A DNA stretch of 64,000 nucleotides from Parasphingorhabdus flavimaris (GCF_013371215.1 NZ_JABWMH010000003.1:652501-716500), one strand, 5' to 3'; positions 55,649 to 64,000 are shown, counted from the stretch's first letter. Program-made: numbers and translations. Notes: generated from the letters alone by a model not told the origin.

Positions 55649-55706
55649 TGTGGGAAGCATCTTCGCAACGCAGCGAAACAAAATTTTAAAACGAAGGGAA
55701 ACCGAA

Positions 55707-55826
55707 ATGATCTCCAACATGTCTCACAGCGTGACTGCCGCCGTAGCCGCTTTCTTCTCCGCCTCCTTGCTGATCGCAGCCAGTGTCGGCCCAGCGGTCG
55801 GCAATGCCGCCTCGATCATCGCGTAA
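55707..55826 (+). CDS. Small hydrophobic peptide 1 upstream of pspC (39 aa)
   Basis: A 39-aa peptide with MISNMSHSVTAAVAAFFSAS and a hydrophobic middle (LLIAASVGPAVG). AGGGA lies a few bases before the start. It shares the MSHS start, length and the pattern A-V-A-x-S-A-x-L-x-I-x-A-S with the next gene, so the two are tandem paralogues. Confidence 0.65.
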   Translation: MISNMSHSVTAAVAAFFSASLLIAASVGPAVGNAASIIA

Positions 55827-55854
55827 TTCAAATCCTACAAGGAAAGGACCGATC

Positions 55855-55974
55855 ATGTCTCATAGTCTTCAAAATTCATTTCTCGCCACTTTCGCTGCGG
55901 TTATGTCCGCCGCGTTGTTCATAGGTGCCAGCATCATGCCAGCATTCAACCTCTTAACGTCGGGAGTGATCTGA
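55855..55974 (+). CDS. Small hydrophobic peptide 2 upstream of pspC (39 aa)
   Basis: A 39-aa peptide starting MSHSLQNSFLATFAAVMSAA with LFIGASIMP, a paralogue of the preceding gene 28 bp upstream. AGGAAAGGA precedes the start. Its stop overlaps the pspC start by 1 bp (TGATG). Function unknown; co-expression with PspC suggests a membrane-stress role. Confidence 0.7.
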   Translation: MSHSLQNSFLATFAAVMSAALFIGASIMPAFNLLTSGVI

Positions 55975-56234
55975 TGTCCGGCAAGAAAAGCACCCAATCG
56001 CAACCGAAAAGCTGGCCCGAGCCAATATCTACAAGCACAGAAAGCAACCGTCCGATGAAAACCAAACTCAAACTCGACAAAGCCAATGGCAAGCTGATGG
56101 GCGTATGCTCGGGGCTTGCAAACTGGAGCGGAATGGACGCAAATCTTTTGCGGGTCATCTTCGTGCTCGCCACGATCTTCGGCTTTGGTTCCGCAATTAT
56201 CATCTATCTGGCGATCGGGCTGATTGTCGACTGA
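55974..56234 (+). CDS. pspC: PspC-domain protein
   Basis: An 86-aa inner-membrane protein of the PspC family: LKLDKANGKLMGVCSGLANW, then LLRVIFVLATIFGFGSAIII (membrane helix). PspC senses envelope stress in phage-shock systems. It carries a polar extension of about 30 residues before the domain. No pspA, pspB or pspF lies within the window near it. Confidence 0.9.
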   Translation: MSGKKSTQSQPKSWPEPISTSTESNRPMKTKLKLDKANGKLMGVCSGLANWSGMDANLLRVIFVLATIFGFGSAIIIYLAIGLIVD

Positions 56235-56351
56235 AGGACATATCCGCTCCTCGTTGAATGATATAACATACGGGAAATATTGAACAAATAATGTGGACCC
56301 CTCCGACAAATCCGTGTAATTGACGATCACATTACAGTTGCCGGAGCTTAG

Positions 56352-57311
56352 ATGTCTGCAGGTCATAACCATAGCCATGGGCATATACCCCACAGCCATC
56401 ATGATCGGCATGGTCCGCACGGCCATATGCCCAAAGATTTCAGCCGCGCCTTTGCTTTGGGCATCGCGCTCAATGTAATTTACATCATAGTCGAAGTGAC
56501 ATTCGGCTGGCTGGCCGGCTCGATGGCACTATTGGCGGATGCGGGGCATAATCTATCCGACGTTCTCGGCCTTGCGGTTGCATGGGCAGGCGCAGAGCTC
56601 GCCAAACGACCGCCAAGCAAGCAATTCACCTATGGCCTGGGCGGATCATCAATTCTTGCCGCTCTGCTGAACGGTCTATTCCTGCTGGTGGCCTGCGGAG
56701 CGATAGCCTGGGAAGCAATCGGGCGGTTCAGCGCGCCGAGCGAAGTTGCCTCGACCACCGTAATCATTGTGGCATCACTCGGGATCGTCATCAACTTCGG
56801 AACCGCGATGTTGTTCATCCGGGGACAGAAAGACGATATCAACATCCGCGGTGCCTTTTTGCACATGATGGCTGATGCCGGCGTGTCGGCCGGCGTCGTG
56901 GCTGGCGGAATAGTCATCTATTTTTCCGGGTTGAACTGGATTGATCCGCTGCTCAGCTTGCTTATCGTTGGCCTGATATTCTGGAGCACCTGGGGTTTGC
57001 TATCCGAAGCGGTGCGGATGTCTCTGGCGGGAGTGCCGCGCGACATTGATGTTGAAGACGTGATGAAATATCTTGCGTCACTGCCGGGCGTGGAAGCGGT
57101 TCATGACCTTCACATCTGGCCGATGAGTACGAGCGAGACCGCAATGACCGCCCATCTGGTCATTCCGCGTGGGCATCCGGGCAAAGATTTTCTCTTCGAA
57201 ACGCAAAAACAGCTGAAGGTTCGATTTTCTATCCATCATATCACGATTCAGATCGAACTGGAGGATGAAGAGGCCGAATTGTGCCAGGTGGACTGTGGTC
57301 GGCAAGGCTGA
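56352..57311 (+). CDS. Cation diffusion facilitator (Zn/Cd-type exporter)
   Basis: A 319-aa CDF transporter. The N-terminus is very His-rich (ten or more His in the first 30 residues), suggesting metal binding. Six membrane helices follow; the first site is LLADAGHNLSDVLGLAVAW (HxxxD), repeated in HMMADAGVSAGVVAGG. The cytoplasmic domain contains VHDLHIWPMS. It is a CzcD/ZitB-type metal/proton antiporter, probably for zinc. Confidence 0.92.
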   Translation: MSAGHNHSHGHIPHSHHDRHGPHGHMPKDFSRAFALGIALNVIYIIVEVTFGWLAGSMALLADAGHNLSDVLGLAVAWAGAELAKRPPSKQFTYGLGGSSILAALLNGLFLLVACGAIAWEAIGRFSAPSEVASTTVIIVASLGIVINFGTAMLFIRGQKDDINIRGAFLHMMADAGVSAGVVAGGIVIYFSGLNWIDPLLSLLIVGLIFWSTWGLLSEAVRMSLAGVPRDIDVEDVMKYLASLPGVEAVHDLHIWPMSTSETAMTAHLVIPRGHPGKDFLFETQKQLKVRFSIHHITIQIELEDEEAELCQVDCGRQG

Positions 57312-57495
57312 GCAAATCGCCTACAAGCATCTAAATCGACGATGTTTTTTCAAGAAAATCGGGTTCCGTTAACATTTACACAAGTGTCCCTTGCTAATCA
57401 TCAGTCAGGACCATCCTATTGTTTGTACAATGATACAGGCATTCAGGGCGATCTGTTCGGACCAGACAATGCTAGCGACAGGGATTTCAACCATA

Positions 57496-57846
57496 ATGAA
57501 AAATAGAATGGAAAGTCGCGCAATCAACAAGGCGTTAAAGCGAGACGATCCACGGGCGTCCTTGCGCACCGACGTTGAAATAGGCGCGGTCATCCGTGAA
57601 CCGGGGCTCGGCAGCGTTGATATAACCATTCTGGACCTGTCAATCACCGGTTTCCGGATGCTCTGCCTGACGCGATTGACCGGTGAAAAGCCGGTTTTCC
57701 TTAAACTGCCGTCATTCTCTGCTCTGGAGAGCAAAATCTGTTGGCATGCAGGCGATTGTTTTGGTTGTGAATTCCTGCAATCGCTCCATCCGGCGGTCTA
57801 CAACCATATTATTGCCAAATATCCGTCCTTGGAGATGACCGGCTAG
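57496..57846 (+). CDS. PilZ-domain protein
   Basis: A 116-aa single PilZ domain. The c-di-GMP-binding pattern RASLR (RxxxR) is followed by LDLSITGFRM (D/NxSxxG). The start is uncertain; the frame opens at 57391, and ATG 57496 is chosen as it begins the domain with a basic stretch. PilZ proteins report c-di-GMP levels; the partner is unknown. Confidence 0.75.
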   Translation: MKNRMESRAINKALKRDDPRASLRTDVEIGAVIREPGLGSVDITILDLSITGFRMLCLTRLTGEKPVFLKLPSFSALESKICWHAGDCFGCEFLQSLHPAVYNHIIAKYPSLEMTG

Positions 57847-58015
57847 CAAAGGGCCGACTTTCCATCCGTCAGCTTTCATGGCGGCAATTGCAAATAAAAA
57901 CTCCCGCTCGCCTTTTCGCAGGACTGCACCAATGAACATCTTTCGTTGCGCGGTGCGAAAATAGACTTATGGTCTTCTGCAAATCGCGGCATCCGTTCCC
58001 GCGAGAGGAGGATGC

Positions 58016-58654
58016 GTGCACGACGAGATAAAGCCGAACTGGTTGTCGGAAATTGTCCGCCGGTTTTCCGTATTCATGTTTACGATAAACGGCTGGACCG
58101 CGGTCCAGGAAAACCCGCCTCCGCGAAAAGCGGTTATCATCGCGGCGCCCCACACCAGCAATTGGGATTTCCTTTATTATTTCGGGCTGCTCAACAAGCT
58201 CAAGATTTCCTCCTACTGGATTGGCAAGAACACGCTGTTCAAATGGCCCTGGGGCGACATGATGCGGCGTCTGGGCGGCGTTCCCGTGGACCGGTTCAAA
58301 TCCCACAATATGGTCGATGCGATGGTTCGGGAATTCGAGCGGCGAGATGATTTCCTGTTGACCATTCCGCCCGAAGGCACGCGCGGTGCCGGCAAGCAAT
58401 GGCGGACCGGTTTCTATTATATTGCCCTGCAGGCGAAAGTCCCGCTGATCATTGGTCTGATGGATTATCAGAAAAAGACCGGTGGTCTGGGGCCATCGTT
58501 CATGCCTTCGGGAGATTATAAAGCCGACATGAAGATACTCAGCGATTTCTATCACAGCGTGACCCCGAAATATCCGGAAAAAGCGATGCGGGATATTATC
58601 TCTACAGATCCCGGAAACGCTGGCGGCAAGCCAGATACGGGAGAGCCAAAGTGA
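58016..58654 (+). CDS. Lysophospholipid acyltransferase family protein
   Basis: A 212-aa PlsC-like acyltransferase. The catalytic HX4D is in AAPHTSNWDFLYYFG and the substrate motif in IPPEGTRG. GTG start at 58016 with AGGAGG upstream. It has one hydrophobic segment and belongs to the short family often used for ornithine lipid or unusual lipid acylation. It overlaps the next gene by 4 bp (GTGA). Confidence 0.88.
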   Translation: MHDEIKPNWLSEIVRRFSVFMFTINGWTAVQENPPPRKAVIIAAPHTSNWDFLYYFGLLNKLKISSYWIGKNTLFKWPWGDMMRRLGGVPVDRFKSHNMVDAMVREFERRDDFLLTIPPEGTRGAGKQWRTGFYYIALQAKVPLIIGLMDYQKKTGGLGPSFMPSGDYKADMKILSDFYHSVTPKYPEKAMRDIISTDPGNAGGKPDTGEPK

Positions 58655-59451
58655 ATATATTGACAGCGCTGGGACTGAACTTCGCATTGCTGGTAGGCAT
58701 CATGCTAATCTTGTGGCTGATATCCGTTCGCATCCGCGACGTGTCATTCATTGATGCCTTCTGGGCTTATGGCATGGCGATCATGGCGAGCGCTTCCTTC
58801 ATGCAGTCGGAAAATCCGGGATCTCTGGCCTATATAATCTGGGCGCTCACCGCATTGTGGGGGATCAGGCTTGGAACCCACCTGTTCCTGCGCTGGCGTA
58901 AGGAAGGGGTTGACCCGCGTTATAAAAAGATAATGGGCCGGGCGATGGACAAGCAGGGGATGAGTTTTGCAAAAGCTGCGCTGTTGAAAGCATGGGTAAC
59001 CCAAATACCGCTGCTTTTCATCGTCTGTCTTCCCGCACAGCTCGGTATCTTGCTGGCTGGCGCTGACAGTCCTGGCCCGGTTGCGATCATCGGGACAGTG
59101 ATAGCGGTGGTTGGTATCACCTTTGAAACGATCGGCGATTTGCAACTCAAAGCCTTCCGGTCTAATCCTGGCAGCAAAGGCAAGGTGCTTGATACCGGCT
59201 TGTGGAAATATACCCGGCACCCCAATTATTTCGGCGACTTTTGTGCATGGTGGGGCATTTGGCTGGCGGCTTCGCAAACCGGCTGGCCGGTCTGGATCGC
59301 CATTGTCGGTCCGCTGTTCCTGAGCTTCACCTTGATGAAGTGGAGCGGAGCGCCGTTGCTCGAGAAAAGCCTTAAGAAAAACCGGCCGGACTATGTCGAC
59401 TATATCGAGAGAACGTCCGGTTTTTTCCCGATGCCGCCAAGGAAAAAGTGA
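58651..59451 (+). CDS. DUF1295 membrane protein (steroid 5-alpha-reductase-like)
   Basis: A 266-aa membrane protein with about six helices and the family motif WKYTRHPNYFGDFCAWWG. DUF1295 proteins resemble steroid reductases and ICMT enzymes; their substrate in bacteria is unknown. GTG start at 58651. Coupling to an acyltransferase points to lipid metabolism. Confidence 0.87.
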   Translation: MNILTALGLNFALLVGIMLILWLISVRIRDVSFIDAFWAYGMAIMASASFMQSENPGSLAYIIWALTALWGIRLGTHLFLRWRKEGVDPRYKKIMGRAMDKQGMSFAKAALLKAWVTQIPLLFIVCLPAQLGILLAGADSPGPVAIIGTVIAVVGITFETIGDLQLKAFRSNPGSKGKVLDTGLWKYTRHPNYFGDFCAWWGIWLAASQTGWPVWIAIVGPLFLSFTLMKWSGAPLLEKSLKKNRPDYVDYIERTSGFFPMPPRKK

Positions 59452-59454
59452 GGC

Positions 59455-60114
59455 TCAGGCTGCTTTTTTGAGCAGCTTGTTCTCGATAATATTGGCGAAA
59501 ACATCGGTTTCCTGGGCGCCGGGCACCATGAATTTCTTGTTGAAGATGAATGCGGGCACGCCGGTAATGAACCGTTCCTGCCATTCGGCTTCCGTCGCCC
59601 GGACTTCTTCAGCATATAAATCGGTGCCGAGCAGATCACGGGCACGTTTTTCATCGAGACCAACCGACGAGGCGATCTCCACGAGAACTTCGTGATCGCT
59701 GACATTCCTGCCGTCGCTGAAATGCGCCTTGAACAAAGCCAGTTTCAAAGCGGTCTGCTTGCCGGTCTCTCCGGCCCAGTGAAGCAGGCGATGCGCATCA
59801 AATGTGTTTACCATCCGCATCTGGTCGTGAGAGTTGAATTCAAAGTCGAGATCCTGGCCTGCCTGACGCATGCGTTCGCGATTGGCTTTGCTCTGTTCGG
59901 CTGTGGCACCATATTTCTGTGCCATATGTTCGGTGATATCCTGGCCTTCTGGCGGCATCGAGGGGTTTAGTTCAAAGGCATGCCAGGTCAGTTCAAAAGC
60001 TGCCTTGCCTTCAAACTGCAGCATCGCCTTTTCCAGCTTCTTATATCCGATGATGCACCAGGGACAGACAACGTCGGATACGATATCGACGGTGATAACA
60101 GGCACATCAGACAT
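59455..60114 (-). CDS. DsbA-family oxidoreductase (FrnE-like)
   Basis: A 219-aa thioredoxin-fold protein without signal peptide. The active site is VVCPWCIIGYKKL (CPWC), with the family blocks WHAFELNPSMPPEG, NTFDAHRLLHWA and ITGVPAFIFNKKF (cis-Pro). FrnE proteins act as cytoplasmic disulfide isomerases or in oxidative stress. ATG 60114 follows GAGGAAATTTCC; the open frame further upstream is not coding. Confidence 0.9.
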   Translation of the reverse strand: MSDVPVITVDIVSDVVCPWCIIGYKKLEKAMLQFEGKAAFELTWHAFELNPSMPPEGQDITEHMAQKYGATAEQSKANRERMRQAGQDLDFEFNSHDQMRMVNTFDAHRLLHWAGETGKQTALKLALFKAHFSDGRNVSDHEVLVEIASSVGLDEKRARDLLGTDLYAEEVRATEAEWQERFITGVPAFIFNKKFMVPGAQETDVFANIIENKLLKKAA

Positions 60115-60133
60115 GGAAATTTCCTCGGTTATA

Positions 60134-60472
60134 TCAGGCTTTCTCAAGCGTACACTGCAATGGATGCTCGTTCTTGCGGGCAAAATCCATAACTTGCGTG
60201 ACTTTGGTTTCTGCAACTTCGTAACTGAACGTGCCGCACACACCGACGCCTTTCTGGTGCACGTGCAGCATGACGCGCGTCGCTTCATCTATATCCATGT
60301 TGAAAAAACGCTTCAGTACCAGAACCACAAATTCCATAGGTGTATAATCGTCGTTGAGGATCAGGACCTTATACGGGCTGGGCTTTTTGGTTTTGGCCCG
60401 GGTCTTGGTTGCGATCCCGAGGTTGGTGTCGTCGCCGTCTTCACCCGACCCCTTGTCATCATCATCGCCCAT
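60134..60472 (-). CDS. clpS: ATP-dependent Clp protease adaptor ClpS
   Basis: A 112-aa adaptor that delivers N-degron substrates to ClpAP. After an acidic disordered start ([15 protein letters not shown]), the core shows [18 protein letters not shown] (N-end binding pocket) and [18 protein letters not shown] longer form from the ATG at 60541, with GAGG upstream, is possible. Confidence 0.92.
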   Translation of the reverse strand: MGDDDDKGSGEDGDDTNLGIATKTRAKTKKPSPYKVLILNDDYTPMEFVVLVLKRFFNMDIDEATRVMLHVHQKGVGVCGTFSYEVAETKVTQVMDFARKNEHPLQCTLEKA

Positions 60473-60640
60473 AGTCGGCCGATCGCTGACGCGACATAAT
60501 CGGTGAGGCGTTTGTATCTCGAAAAGAATCTGCTGGTTCATCATTAGCCTCAGGATATGGTATTTTTGGGCCCGAGGGCAAGTGGCGGATTGATAGTTTC
60601 GACAGCTTTTGCGTTTGTCCGTGTTAATTAAGCGCAAAGA

Positions 60641-60673
60641 AAAAGGACCGCTCCAACGGAACGGTCCTTTTTT
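60641..60673 (-). terminator. Rho-independent terminator of the phasin gene
   Basis: The stem AAAAGGACCG/CGGTCCTTTT lies 19 bp after the phasin stop, with T-runs on both strands. Confidence 0.8.
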
Positions 60674-60691
60674 GGTCTCTCAAAAAGCGGC

Positions 60692-61525
60692 TTAAGCGGC
60701 TTTTTTCATTTCCTTGCGGATTTCGCTGACGCGATCAGCAATCGGCTGATAGGCTTTGCCAGCGAGCTTGACGACGGCGTCGGCATTGTTCGAAGTCTGG
60801 TCCATTACCCGGTCCAGGCCGCTGCGGACATAGTCAGCTTGCTTAGCAAACATGTCCTTGGGCGTCGCTACGCTGAACAGGCCTTGCAGGGCGCGGCTGG
60901 CTTCAACAAAATTCTCGCGGGTATATTTGACGTTGGTCTTGCCGATTTCCTGGGCGCCCTTTGCAGCAATCTTGCCGCTTTCAAGCAGGGTTTCGACGTT
61001 TTCACGGTTGAATTCAACCGCATTTTTCGAAAGTGCAACAGCACGGTCAGCAGCAGCCTTGGCGCGGGTCTGCGCGTCGGCGGTCAGCTGCTCGAAGCGC
61101 GATCCGAGCTTGTCAGCGGTTTTCTTCGCGGTGTTGGCAGCCTTGGTGTTGGCCGCTTTGGTGTTCTTGACAACGCGCTTGGTTGCGGTGGTTTTGGTGG
61201 TAGCCATTTTCTTGGTTCCTTTGGTCGTTTTTGTGGATGTGGTTTTGGCAACTGGCTTCGCAGCGACTTTACGCTTTGCTGCGGGCTTCTTGGCTGCCGG
61301 CTTGGATGCTGCGGTTTTCTTGACAGCAGGCTGTGCCGCTGTTGCCGGTTTAGCAGCAGAAGCCACCGGCTGTGTTTCGGTTTTCGCGACGGCCGGAGCA
61401 TCAGCTGCCGGCTTGTCTGAATTGTTGGACGCAGAAGCTGGTGCAGAGGTAACCGCATCAGCAGGGCGCGGGCTGTTTTCTTTGGCTGCCGGAGCAGTAG
61501 ATGTTTCGTTCTTGATATCGGCCAT
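60692..61525 (-). CDS. Phasin family protein with Lys/Ala-rich N-terminal tail
   Basis: A 277-aa protein. The C-terminal half (about 140-277) is a phasin domain (DAQTRAKAAADRAVALSKNA, then NFVEASRALQGLF) that coats polyhydroxyalkanoate granules. The N-terminal half is a low-complexity Ala/Lys/Pro tail of histone-H1 type (KPAAKKPAAKRKVAAKPV), which could bind DNA as PhaM-like proteins do. ATG 61525 is chosen as the start. Two TGCACTGCA-type motifs upstream may be regulator sites. Confidence 0.88.
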   Translation of the reverse strand: MADIKNETSTAPAAKENSPRPADAVTSAPASASNNSDKPAADAPAVAKTETQPVASAAKPATAAQPAVKKTAASKPAAKKPAAKRKVAAKPVAKTTSTKTTKGTKKMATTKTTATKRVVKNTKAANTKAANTAKKTADKLGSRFEQLTADAQTRAKAAADRAVALSKNAVEFNRENVETLLESGKIAAKGAQEIGKTNVKYTRENFVEASRALQGLFSVATPKDMFAKQADYVRSGLDRVMDQTSNNADAVVKLAGKAYQPIADRVSEIRKEMKKAA

Positions 61526-61867
61526 CTGAAATCTCACTTCTTTGTTGCAGTGCACAAATAGGGCAGCGGCGCGTCGATGTCAAGAAAAATGCTGCACTGC
61601 ACAATAAACCGGATCGCGGGATTTAAAAGGCGCCTTTTCATGGAGATGGTTCTGCCCGTGACGGCTGCAGCGATCGGGCTGGCGAAATCTTTCCAGGAAA
61701 AATGCTGCAACAGACAATGAGCGTAGTGCAACAAATTTGCCATGCGCTATCATCATGGCGGCAGGTTTCGGGGAGGCAGATACGCTATTTGGGGCAATGG
61801 AGCAGATTTCACTGTCTCGCCGCAGCATCTGCTGTAACAAGAGAGGCATGATGATTGAAGATTGCAC
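61526..61867. promoter_or_regulatory. Divergent promoter region with TGCA-type motifs
   Basis: In this 342-bp gap, TTGCAGTGCAC (61545-61555) and CTGCACTGCAC (61592-61602) are near-palindromic relatives in opposite orientation, and a third TGCTGCAA occurs near 61703. PhaR regulators bind TGC/GCA-rich sites ahead of phasin genes, so these are candidate operators. No gene is supported here. Confidence 0.35.
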
Positions 61868-62917
61868 ATGGCACTGTTGAGATCCATCGCCACCGCCGTG
61901 CCCGATCACCGGATCACGCAAGCGGAAGTGCTGGACGTGCTGGCGAAGGCGAGGGGGGCGGCGCTGCCCGCCCGGCTGGCGCAAATTCTCGGCAACAGCG
62001 GGATCGACCAGCGCTATCTTGCCTGCGAGCCGGATTATTATCTCGAACCGCGCAGCTGGACCGGCAGGGCGGAGATATATGACGAAGTCGGAACGCGGCT
62101 TGCGCATCGGGCGGCTGGTGATGCGCTGGACAAGGCAGGGCTTGCTCCGGCTGTGATTGACGCGATCGTGCTGATTTCGACCACCGGCACGATGACCCCT
62201 TCCATCCCCAGCCGGATGATCGAGGCGATGGGCTTTGATCCTTCGACCCAGACCATTCCGGTATTCGGCTATGGTTGCGCCGGCAGCGTGCTGGGCCTCC
62301 GGCTGGCCAACGACCTGGCGGCGGCGAACGGCGGGCAGAATATTCTGCTGGTCTCGCTGGAATTGTGCAGCCTGTCTTATGACTATAGCCAGTTCGACAA
62401 GAAGAACATGATCGCGACCGCGCTGTTTGCAGACGGATGCGCGGCTGCGGTGATCAGCGGCAGGGAGGGACCGGCTGACGCGCCCAGCTTTCGCGCCTTT
62501 GACCAGAAGACCTGGCCCGGCACTTGCGACATGATGGGCTGGGAGATCGGGCACACCGGTTTCGATCTGGTGCTGGCCCGCGACATCCCGAGTTTCGTGA
62601 CCAGGGATTTCGCGCCTTTCTGCGATGCGTTTCTCGCCGCCCAGGGGCTCGCCAAATCGGACCTGTCGGAGCCGGCCTGCCACCCCGGCGGCGGCCGGGT
62701 GGTGGAAGCATTGGAAGCATATTTTGCGCCGGAGCTGCCCGGCATCCCGGCGACCCGCGACGTGCTGCGCGATCATGGCAACATGTCCTCGCCGACGGTG
62801 CTGTTTGTGCTCGACAGGCTGCTGGCGGACGGGCCCGACAAGCCGATCCTGCTCACCGCACTCGGCCCCGGCTTCACCGCAGCGCTCGGGATAGTCGACC
62901 CGCGGGGTGCAGCATGA
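61868..62917 (+). CDS. Type III polyketide synthase (chalcone/stilbene synthase-like)
   Basis: A 349-aa homodimeric-type ketosynthase that condenses malonyl-CoA units on an acyl starter. The catalytic triad is visible: Cys137 in VFGYGCAGSVLGL, His272 in PACHPGGG and Asn305 in DHGNMSSPTVLF. The family GPGF loop is in ALGPGFTAAL. Products of bacterial relatives are alkylresorcinols or alkylpyrones. The next gene overlaps by 4 bp and encodes a methyltransferase, an arrangement like BpsA-BpsB. Confidence 0.93.
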   Translation: MALLRSIATAVPDHRITQAEVLDVLAKARGAALPARLAQILGNSGIDQRYLACEPDYYLEPRSWTGRAEIYDEVGTRLAHRAAGDALDKAGLAPAVIDAIVLISTTGTMTPSIPSRMIEAMGFDPSTQTIPVFGYGCAGSVLGLRLANDLAAANGGQNILLVSLELCSLSYDYSQFDKKNMIATALFADGCAAAVISGREGPADAPSFRAFDQKTWPGTCDMMGWEIGHTGFDLVLARDIPSFVTRDFAPFCDAFLAAQGLAKSDLSEPACHPGGGRVVEALEAYFAPELPGIPATRDVLRDHGNMSSPTVLFVLDRLLADGPDKPILLTALGPGFTAALGIVDPRGAA

Positions 62918-63444
62918 GCGGACAGCTCGGCGCTCTTTTTACCACCAGCCCGACGCTGGTGACCTGGCTACTGGTCTATATCGTGGTCCAGCGGCTGGGC
63001 GAACTGGTCCACGCCAGCCGCAACACTCGACGGCTGCTGAGCGAGGGCGGGGTGGAGCATGGCGCGGACCATTATCATTATTTCATTTTCCTCCACAGCG
63101 CGTGGATCGCCGTCATCGCCCTGCTGGTCGACCCGCAGCATGATATTCATCCGGTGATGCTGACGCTGTTCGCGGGCACGCAGTTGCTGCGGCTATGGAC
63201 GCTGGCCAGCATCGGCCGGTGGTGGACGACAAGGATCATCTCCGCTCCGCATTTCGACCGGATCAGGCGTGGGCCGTATAAATATGTCAACCATCCCAAT
63301 TATCTGGTCGTGGTGCTCGAGATCGCGATTGTACCGCTGATGCTCGGCCTGCCGTGGGTGGCGCTGCTCTTCTCTGTCCTAAACGCGATCCTGCTGCGCC
63401 ACCGGATCGGCGTCGAGAACGCGGTGCTCGGCGAGCGCGGCTGA
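62914..63444 (+). CDS. ICMT-like membrane methyltransferase
   Basis: A 176-aa membrane protein of the isoprenylcysteine carboxyl methyltransferase fold. It has four or five helices and the SAM-binding end RRGPYKYVNHPNYLVVVLEI. In a two-gene operon with a type III polyketide synthase, the probable role is O-methylation of the polyketide, as for BpsB acting on alkylpyrones. The ATG at 62914 overlaps the synthase stop. Confidence 0.9.
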   Translation: MSGQLGALFTTSPTLVTWLLVYIVVQRLGELVHASRNTRRLLSEGGVEHGADHYHYFIFLHSAWIAVIALLVDPQHDIHPVMLTLFAGTQLLRLWTLASIGRWWTTRIISAPHFDRIRRGPYKYVNHPNYLVVVLEIAIVPLMLGLPWVALLFSVLNAILLRHRIGVENAVLGERG

Positions 63445-63681
63445 TCCGAAGTTTGTCAAAGTTCGGGCCAAGGAGGGGTTTTTGCCGCGCCTTCGGGCGA
63501 GACGCGCTCCGGCTGGCAGACGCGCGAATGTTACAACGCCCCGCCCGAAATCTATCAAGATGCAGCCCTGTAGGAAAGGCGTTTTATGCCCGCCCCGAAA
63601 GGCGCCCGCCGGTCAGCGAAATATTGAGCTTGGCGATGGACGGTCTATAATGAGTGGCCAAGTCATCGGGGGAGTCGCATC

Positions 63682-64000
63682 ATGCCGAAACTAGCGAAGA
63701 TCATCGTTGCGATTGTCGCGATCCTGCATCTCTATATCGCCTGGTTCGGGATATTCGCCTGGCAAGGGCAGGGACCGTCCACCTTCCCCGATCTTCCGGC
63801 CAGCCTGTTCGAACCGACCAGCGCGATGGCCGCCAATCAGGGTGTCTACAATCTTTGCCTTGCGGCCGGTCTGATCTGGTCCCTGTTCATCCGCGACAGC
63901 GAATGGCAGCGCAAGGTTGCGACCGGATTCCTATTGTTCGTTGCCACTGCCGGCATTTTTGGTGCCGCGCGGGTGTCGTCCGACATCGCGCTGGTCCAGG
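63682..64000 (+). CDS. DUF1304 membrane protein (cut by window end)
   Basis: A partial frame of 106 codons that remains open at the window edge. It has helices at KIIVAIVAILHLYIAWFGIF and FLLFVATAGIFGAAR, and the DUF1304 signature ANQGVYNLCLAAGLIW. GGGGAG precedes the ATG. Function unknown; the family is a small four-helix membrane protein usually about 120 aa, so only the end is missing. Confidence 0.85.
   Translation, partial: MPKLAKIIVAIVAILHLYIAWFGIFAWQGQGPSTFPDLPASLFEPTSAMAANQGVYNLCLAAGLIWSLFIRDSEWQRKVATGFLLFVATAGIFGAARVSSDIALVQ

Noticed and set aside
57869-58687. 272-codon minus-strand frame
   Set aside because: Antisense to the acyltransferase with its HX4D motif; no family resemblance.
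61580-62776. 398-codon minus-strand frame opposite the type III polyketide synthase
   Set aside because: The plus strand encodes a complete enzyme with catalytic triad; the antisense frame has shadow-like composition.

Overview
The window reads as a chromosomal segment of a sphingomonad-type alphaproteobacterium. The rRNA operon has the order tRNA-Ile, tRNA-Ala, 23S, 5S, tRNA-fMet. The protein repertoire also fits: an HWE histidine kinase, a phasin, many TonB/Omp85-type envelope genes, and a LexA box of the alphaproteobacterial GAAC-N7-GAAC form. No species can be named from the sequence alone.

Layout. 1-3.9 kb: the 3' part of an rrn operon (spacer tRNAs, 23S, 5S, initiator tRNA). 3.9-43.3 kb: a segment bounded by a perfect 46-bp direct repeat. 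One copy is the 3' part of the intact tRNA-fMet; the other is a tRNA fragment beside a tyrosine integrase, which is the signature of a tRNA-integrated island. Within it, 4.4-6.6 kb holds a histidine-phosphatase lipoprotein, a haem-binding beta-propeller protein and a TonB-receptor remnant. 6.8-20.7 kb is a complete nitrate assimilation regulon, all on the minus strand: nasT, nasS, nrtA, nrtB, a fused nrtCD-type ATPase, a porin, nirB, nirD, nasA and cobA. Its mRNA leader carries a two-hexaloop ANTAR target followed by a terminator. 21.3-29.0 kb holds a coupled envelope cluster (tamA, tamB, small lipoprotein, YihY). From 29.4 to 43.0 kb the DNA looks accessory: a LexA-controlled SRAP cluster, an AlpA-like regulator, a RepA-like initiator with four iterons, a large serine recombinase, a DUF2235 hydrolase, a four-gene nucleotide/NAD system, a HEPN-like protein and the integrase.

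The most interesting unit is the operon at 37,427-41,086 (minus strand). Its four genes overlap each other by 1-4 bp. They encode a HARE-HTH/Nudix/P-loop nucleotide-kinase fusion, a class I methyltransferase, a SIR2-family NADase-like protein with intact catalytic motifs, and a HAM1/ITPase-fold protein whose catalytic Asp and SHR motif are replaced. A HAM1 plus SIR2 pair is the sensor-effector pair of the Kongming antiphage system. Here the adenosine deaminase of that system is absent, and a methyltransferase and a built-in kinase take its place. My inference is a related abortive-infection system that senses a differently modified nucleotide.

43.4-64 kb is ordinary chromosome: a response regulator/HWE kinase pair, XdhC, a PD40-amidohydrolase, an M20 peptidase, mobA, a CHAP protein, recF, a PspC locus with two tandem 39-aa peptides and a candidate sigma-54 promoter, a CDF exporter, PilZ, an acyltransferase, a DsbA-family protein, clpS, a phasin, a type III polyketide synthase coupled to an ICMT-like methyltransferase, and a truncated DUF1304 gene at the right edge.
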